From Peptoniphilus_E sp964345555 (GTDB lineage Bacteria; Bacillota; Clostridia; Tissierellales; Peptoniphilaceae), in the NCBI GenBank assembly GCA_964345555.1, contig CAYFRD010000009.1, positions 1-47,103 on the forward strand: 47,103 nt of DNA, given 5' to 3'. Position 1 is the stretch's first letter, and each line of letters opens with the position of its first letter. Shown piece by piece: positions 43,472-47,103 of this stretch. A program made the position numbers and the translations under genes. The notes under the pieces are model-generated. The model worked only from the letters and a program-made list of their open reading frames with translations, did not search any database and was not told the origin of the DNA.

Positions 43472-44484
43472 AGAAAACTCTCCTGTTCATTATAATCTAT
43501 TCCAAAATGGTCATAAGCCGCCTTGCTTGCAACTCTACCCCTCGGTGTTCTATTTATAAATCCGATTTGCATTAAATAAGGTTCGTAAACATCTTCGATA
43601 GTTATTTTTTCCTCTCCTACAGATGCGGCTATAGCATCTACGCCAACAGGTCTTCCTGAAAAGTTATTGATCATAGTGAGTAGTATTCTTCTATCTAAAC
43701 TGTCCAAACCGTATTCGTCTATTCCCAGCAAATTAAGACCCTTTGTTGCAACTTCTCCGGTTATTATTCCTTCCTCTTTGACTTCTGCAAAATCCCTAAC
43801 TCTTTTTAAAATTCTGTTTGCTATTCTAGGCGTTCCCCTTGATCTTTTAGCAATTTCCTTTGCACCGTTTTCTTCAATTTTAATCCCTAAAATATAAGAT
43901 GACCTCTTTATTATCTCTTCAAGGGAAACTTCATCATATAATTCCAAATTAAGCAATACGCCGAACCTATCTCTCAAGGGAGAAGTCAGCTGTCCCGCTC
44001 TGGTAGTTGCTCCTATAAGTGTAAATTTTTCAAGATCGAGTCTTATAGATCTGGCTGAGGGTCCTTTGCCTATTATTATGTCCAAAGAATAATCCTCCAT
44101 AGCAGGATAGAGTATTTCTTCTACAGATTTGTGAATTCTGTGGATTTCGTCGATAAATAACACATCGTTTTCATTTAAATTTGAAAGAATGCTCGCAAGA
44201 TCCCCCGCTCTTTCAATGGCAGGTCCACTCGTCACCTTTATGTTCACTCCCATTTCATTGGCTATTATATAGCTCAACGTGGTCTTGCCCAACCCCGGCG
44301 GTCCGCTTAAAAGAACATGGTCAAGAGGTTCATTTCTTTTCTTTGCAGCCTCAATAAATATTTTCAATTTCTCAACAGCTTTTTGCTGTCCAATATATTC
44401 ATTTAACCATCTGGGCCTTAAATTGTTCTCTATTCCATTGTCTGAGGGGGTGAAGTTAGGCTCGACTATTCTATTATCTTCCAA
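43468..44484 (-). CDS. ruvB: Holliday junction branch migration ATPase RuvB
   Basis: A 338-residue AAA+ motor. Walker A is LLSGPPGLGKTTL near residue 58, Walker B FIDEIHR near 108, sensor 1 IGATTRAG near 155, and the C-terminal winged helix has GVDAIAASVGEEKITIEDVYEP near 280. The start is TTG after GGAGG (nine-base gap); it lies six bases beyond the ruvA stop. A large hydrophilic N-terminus begins EPNFTPSDNGIENNLRP, as usual. Confidence 0.96.
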   Translation of the reverse strand: MEDNRIVEPNFTPSDNGIENNLRPRWLNEYIGQQKAVEKLKIFIEAAKKRNEPLDHVLLSGPPGLGKTTLSYIIANEMGVNIKVTSGPAIERAGDLASILSNLNENDVLFIDEIHRIHKSVEEILYPAMEDYSLDIIIGKGPSARSIRLDLEKFTLIGATTRAGQLTSPLRDRFGVLLNLELYDEVSLEEIIKRSSYILGIKIEENGAKEIAKRSRGTPRIANRILKRVRDFAEVKEEGIITGEVATKGLNLLGIDEYGLDSLDRRILLTMINNFSGRPVGVDAIAASVGEEKITIEDVYEPYLMQIGFINRTPRGRVASKAAYDHFGIDYNEQESFL

Positions 44485-44490
44485 TTGACT

Positions 44491-45081
44491 CTACCTCCCC
44501 AAATTTTTAAGTGCCTGTTTTATCATTTTTGAAATTTCTAAATTTTCATCGACATTTGAAAGTGCTTTTCTCGCTTCAAACTCATTGTACCCCAAAGATA
44601 TCAACGCTTCAATAGCCGGCTCCTTCAATCCCTTATCAGATAGTGTATCTTCAATGCTTTCTTCCCTATCCTCAAATGTAAAATCTGATATCTTATCCTT
44701 TAATTCAAGTATGATCCTCTGTGCTGTTTTTTTCCCTATGCCCGGAGCTCTGGTTAAAACATCTATATCCGATTTTCTTATTGAACCGACTATTTCATTT
44801 AGGTGCAAAGCTGAAAGCACACCTATACCCACCTTAGGTCCGATTGAGCTGACCGTTGTCAATAAATCAAATAACTCCCTGTACTCTTCATCTAAAAATC
44901 CATAAAGTGTAGCTGAATCTTCTCGCAGTATAAGTCTAGTATAGATTTTAATCTCTTCGCCAGTCATCAATTCCCTTGTTTGATTTTCTGACATATTTAC
45001 AAGATAGCCTATATTGCCACATTCTAAAATAATATATTTTAAACTTACCTTAGAAATTGTGCCTTTTAAAAAATCTATCAT
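44491..45081 (-). CDS. ruvA: Holliday junction DNA-binding subunit RuvA
   Basis: A 196-residue junction-binding protein. An OB fold begins MIDFLKGTISKVS, helix-hairpin-helix motifs follow (VSSIGPKVGIGVLSAL near 78, APGIGKKTAQRIILELKDK near 112), and the C-terminal domain that touches RuvB ends EARKALSNVDENLEISKMIKQALK. The ATG is one base after the ruvC stop (TGAAATG), so translation is probably coupled. Confidence 0.95.
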   Translation of the reverse strand: MIDFLKGTISKVSLKYIILECGNIGYLVNMSENQTRELMTGEEIKIYTRLILREDSATLYGFLDEEYRELFDLLTTVSSIGPKVGIGVLSALHLNEIVGSIRKSDIDVLTRAPGIGKKTAQRIILELKDKISDFTFEDREESIEDTLSDKGLKEPAIEALISLGYNEFEARKALSNVDENLEISKMIKQALKNLGR

Positions 45082-45082
45082 T

Positions 45083-45577
45083 TCACTTCATCCTATACAA
45101 ATCTTTGTTTTTTAAACACATCCCGTGAATAATCGCCACCGCCAAAGCATCTGCCGCATCATCAGGCTTGGGTATCTCTTGCAAGTTCAATATTATTTTT
45201 ACCATTTCTTGAACTTGGTGTTTTTCTGCCCTTCCATATCCAACAACAGCTTGTTTAATTTGAAGCGGAGTGTATTCATATAGTTCCTCATTGTACATTT
45301 TTGAAGTAAGTATTAGAACTCCTCTCGCATGCGCAACGCTCAGTGCCGTCTTAACATTCTTATTGAAAAACAATTCTTCAAAGGCTATGTCGTCAGGAGA
45401 ATATTTATTTATTAATTCGTCCAGATCTCTGTGTATTTTTAACAATCTATCAGGAAAATTCATATCAGGCTGAGTTTTTATTATCCCATAATCCAAAGCG
45501 CTGTATTTATTTCCCTTTATTTCTATAATCCCATAACCTACAGTAGCAAGTCCCGGGTCAATTCCTAAAATTATCAT
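45083..45577 (-). CDS. ruvC: Holliday junction resolvase RuvC
   Basis: A 164-residue RNase H-fold endonuclease. The acidic residues appear in ILGIDPGLATVGYG (Asp7), FEELFF near 66 (Glu) and KPDDAADALAVAI near 138 (two Asp). The start is fixed by the conserved MIILGIDPG opening. No Shine-Dalgarno sequence is visible: the bases before the ATG are TTTTTTTACGATT from the terminator of the preceding gene. Confidence 0.94.
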   Translation of the reverse strand: MIILGIDPGLATVGYGIIEIKGNKYSALDYGIIKTQPDMNFPDRLLKIHRDLDELINKYSPDDIAFEELFFNKNVKTALSVAHARGVLILTSKMYNEELYEYTPLQIKQAVVGYGRAEKHQVQEMVKIILNLQEIPKPDDAADALAVAIIHGMCLKNKDLYRMK

Positions 45578-45581
45578 AATC

Positions 45582-45615
45582 GTAAAAAAACTAAGAAAAA
45601 TTTTTCTTAGTTTTT
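45582..45615 (-). terminator. Palindromic terminator between the unrecognised gene and ruvC
   Basis: A perfect 30-base palindrome (45586-45615) with CTAAG in each arm and A/T ends overlaps the stop of the upstream gene. On the minus strand it ends in seven T, eight bases before the ruvC start codon. Confidence 0.8.
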
Positions 45616-46390
45616 ATTTATACCTCTTCATTACTTTATCATTTACACCGTTCCAAAAGGCATTTTCAAAAACTCTCATGGCATCCCTATATAAAAACTT
45701 TACAATTTTCATATTAAGACCCAGCAGTTCTTTCTTAGTCAAGTAAGAATTTACCTCTTTAAACTTTTCCTGATTTTCGTCATCATCCTTGATATCAAAA
45801 TTTAAAATAAGCTGTTTATCCAAATAATCATTTAATTTAAATATCTTTCTCTTTAGAAACTTAATATTGAATTTAAACACAGAATCATAGATATAAGACC
45901 TAACTTTGTTGTCTTTTCTTAAATCATTGATTATTCTCTGCTTTAAATTTAAAATTTCATTATTTTTTATCTCATAATTAAAAAGCTTTTTTCGTATATA
46001 TAACTCTTCCAAACTCATATATTTAAAGGTTAAGATTTCTAATCTGTTAACTGATTTTAAGGAATTTACGCCCGCCTTATATCCCTCTAAATATAAAAAA
46101 AATTCAAATCTGTTTATATCGGAATATATCAATTCAGATAGATTATAGGAAATTAATTCCTTGCCTTCCTTATCCCTTAAAAACTTCAGAATATCTTTTT
46201 TTAAATGCTTCAAAGATATGTATGCAGGATTAATATTTTCAACCTTATCTTCTATTTCGTATATATTTAAAAGAATATTTAGTGACTCTGTATCATTGTC
46301 ATAAAGAAATCTTTCGATCAAAAATTTCCTTATATCCTTAAAACAATATTCATCATTATTGCTTTTTTTGCCTTTAGACATAGCTTCCAT
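45614..46390 (-). CDS. Unrecognised helical protein (258 aa)
   Basis: I do not recognise this protein. It is predicted to be soluble and almost entirely helical, rich in Lys, Leu, Ile, Asn and Phe, with no signal peptide, membrane helix, cysteine cluster or catalytic motif. Notable stretches are FLYLEGYKAGVNSLKSVNRL near residue 105 and the C-terminal AMRVFENAFWNGVNDKVMKRYK. The ATG at 46390 is preceded by GGAGG with an eight-base gap; the upstream ATG in the same frame is part of that site. A good promoter lies upstream and a terminator after, so it is monocistronic. A helical-repeat or DNA/RNA-associated role would be speculation. Confidence 0.8.
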   Translation of the reverse strand: MEAMSKGKKSNNDEYCFKDIRKFLIERFLYDNDTESLNILLNIYEIEDKVENINPAYISLKHLKKDILKFLRDKEGKELISYNLSELIYSDINRFEFFLYLEGYKAGVNSLKSVNRLEILTFKYMSLEELYIRKKLFNYEIKNNEILNLKQRIINDLRKDNKVRSYIYDSVFKFNIKFLKRKIFKLNDYLDKQLILNFDIKDDDENQEKFKEVNSYLTKKELLGLNMKIVKFLYRDAMRVFENAFWNGVNDKVMKRYK

Positions 46391-46417
46391 TAAATAATCC
46401 TCCATCAAGTAAATTAT

Positions 46418-46446
46418 ATTATACTATAAATATTTACAAATGTGAA
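46418..46446 (-). promoter_or_regulatory. Promoter of the unrecognised 258-aa protein gene
   Basis: On the minus strand, TTCACA (46441-46446) and a perfect TATAAT (46418-46423) are 17 bases apart, 27 bases before the start codon. If the upstream terminator leaks, this promoter may also serve ruvC. Confidence 0.75.
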
Positions 46447-46565
46447 AGACTAATTAATTTTTGTCTTTTATTTATTACCTACTTTTATAGAATATGCTCT
46501 AAACCCCATCAAAATATTAAAATTTCATGATCATATAAAAAATTCTATATAAATAGCAAAAATTT

Positions 46566-47103
46566 TCAATCTATGGCTGCTGTATAGTATACACCGCTAA
46601 ATATATATAAAATACCATATATAATTAAGGGTTTTTTAAAAATTTCTATGATCAAATAACTTGATATTCCCCCTATTATAAAAACTATCATAGATATAGA
46701 AAAAAATATTGTCTTTTTTATAGCTTTTACATCTCCTTTTAAAAACATGCCTAAGCTAAACCCTCCATCTGTAAGATATCCCGTTATATGGCTTGTACGG
46801 ACGGTAATGCCTTTGTATTTAATATGTATTCCATTTTGCAGTCCTACAAAAAACGTCAAAAAATACATAGAGCCATAAGCATAATTAACTATTTCAAATA
46901 TTATTAGCATAACTCCTATGAAGATTAGACTTGCAGCATATGGTCCTTTGTTTTGCATATTTTTTTGTGAAATAAAAATCCTGCTGTTAAAGAACCTACA
47001 AAAAAACATAATATAACCATAATTAATTTATAAATTAAGTGGAGCTTTCCCCATAGAAATTAATAGCTATATTACTTACGTTTCCTGTATGATGGGTAGA
47101 TGT
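46566..47103 (-). pseudogene. DUF1275 (YoaK family) membrane protein, two frame breaks, 5' end outside window
   Basis: The C-terminal 125 or so residues match the YoaK/DUF1275 pattern: FFVGLQNGIHIKYKGITVRTSHITGYLTDGG is spread over positions near 46800-46860, followed by three hydrophobic helices. Upstream the same protein continues in a second frame (FVGSLTAGFLFHKK) and then in a third (TGNVSNIAINFYG at the window edge). The breaks coincide with A7 (46960-46966) and G4 (47049-47052) on the minus strand; one extra base at each would give a continuous protein. The ATG at 47009 is therefore not a real start. It is either a decayed gene or homopolymer sequencing error. Function of the family is unknown. 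Confidence 0.75.

Noticed and set aside
47007..47009. ATG as a true start of a 147-residue membrane protein
   Set aside because: The first 15 or so residues from this ATG are in the wrong frame relative to recognisable DUF1275 sequence, and no ribosome binding site precedes it.
1..47103. CRISPR array, prophage, transposon or restriction system
   Set aside because: No regularly spaced repeats, integrase, transposase, terminal inverted repeats or restriction/methylase genes were seen; gene content is core throughout.

Overview
The window is AT-rich, densely packed bacterial chromosome from a low-GC Gram-positive anaerobe, most likely a clostridium-like Firmicute (Clostridia/Tissierellia; the Peptoniphilaceae are a reasonable guess). 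The reasons are a PolC-type replicative polymerase, strong GGAGG ribosome binding sites, a T-box element, an L20-type leader, HemZ, a SCIFF peptide with its radical SAM maturase, rubrerythrin, and the clostridial order ruvC-ruvA-ruvB-spoIID-queA-tgt-yajC. Nearly everything lies on the minus strand; only fumC and ychF (23143-25657) are on the plus strand. I see no prophage, insertion sequence, CRISPR array or rRNA. The content is almost entirely core, and no stretch above 300 bases lacks a gene.

In plus coordinates (transcription mostly runs right to left): 88-3110 holds an M18 aminopeptidase, a TrpR-like regulator, purE and rubrerythrin. 3191-6747 holds rpmE, a DUF1385 protein, prmC and prfA (a release-factor/ribosome cluster) plus a DUF4342 protein. 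6802-8811 is a KtrAB potassium uptake pair whose membrane subunit has an in-frame stop. 8837-10075 is the infC-rpmI-rplT operon, with a consensus promoter, an attenuator leader and an AUU start for infC. 10101-20941 is the long translation/envelope/replication cluster rpsB-tsf-pyrH-frr-uppS-cdsA-rseP-ispG-polC; dxr, often found between cdsA and rseP, is absent.

20978-22974 is an ABC transporter with a degenerate ATPase. 25703-30064 is aspS (behind a T-box-like attenuator that seems to lack room for Stem I), an RseC-like protein, two unrecognised membrane coiled-coil proteins, and a tRNA-Arg that begins four bases after the last stop codon. 30066-37953 holds a divergent MurE-like ligase, HemZ, a metallo-hydrolase, dtd, the (p)ppGpp synthetase/hydrolase and recJ. 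38228-39838 is the SCIFF peptide system. 39852-45577 is the yajC/queuosine/Holliday-junction block. 45614-47103 holds an unrecognised gene and a broken DUF1275 membrane protein gene that runs off the window.

The sequence looks like a draft assembly. A ten-base N run inside tgt is probably an artificial join, because a one-base contig overlap restores the reading frame. The two frame breaks in the DUF1275 gene are both at homopolymers. The ktrB stop should therefore be confirmed before it is read as biology. The most interesting items are the Stem I-less T-box before aspS, the degenerate ABC ATPase, the paired membrane coiled-coil proteins ending at the tRNA, the MurE-like ligase with altered C-terminal motifs, and the SCIFF pair.
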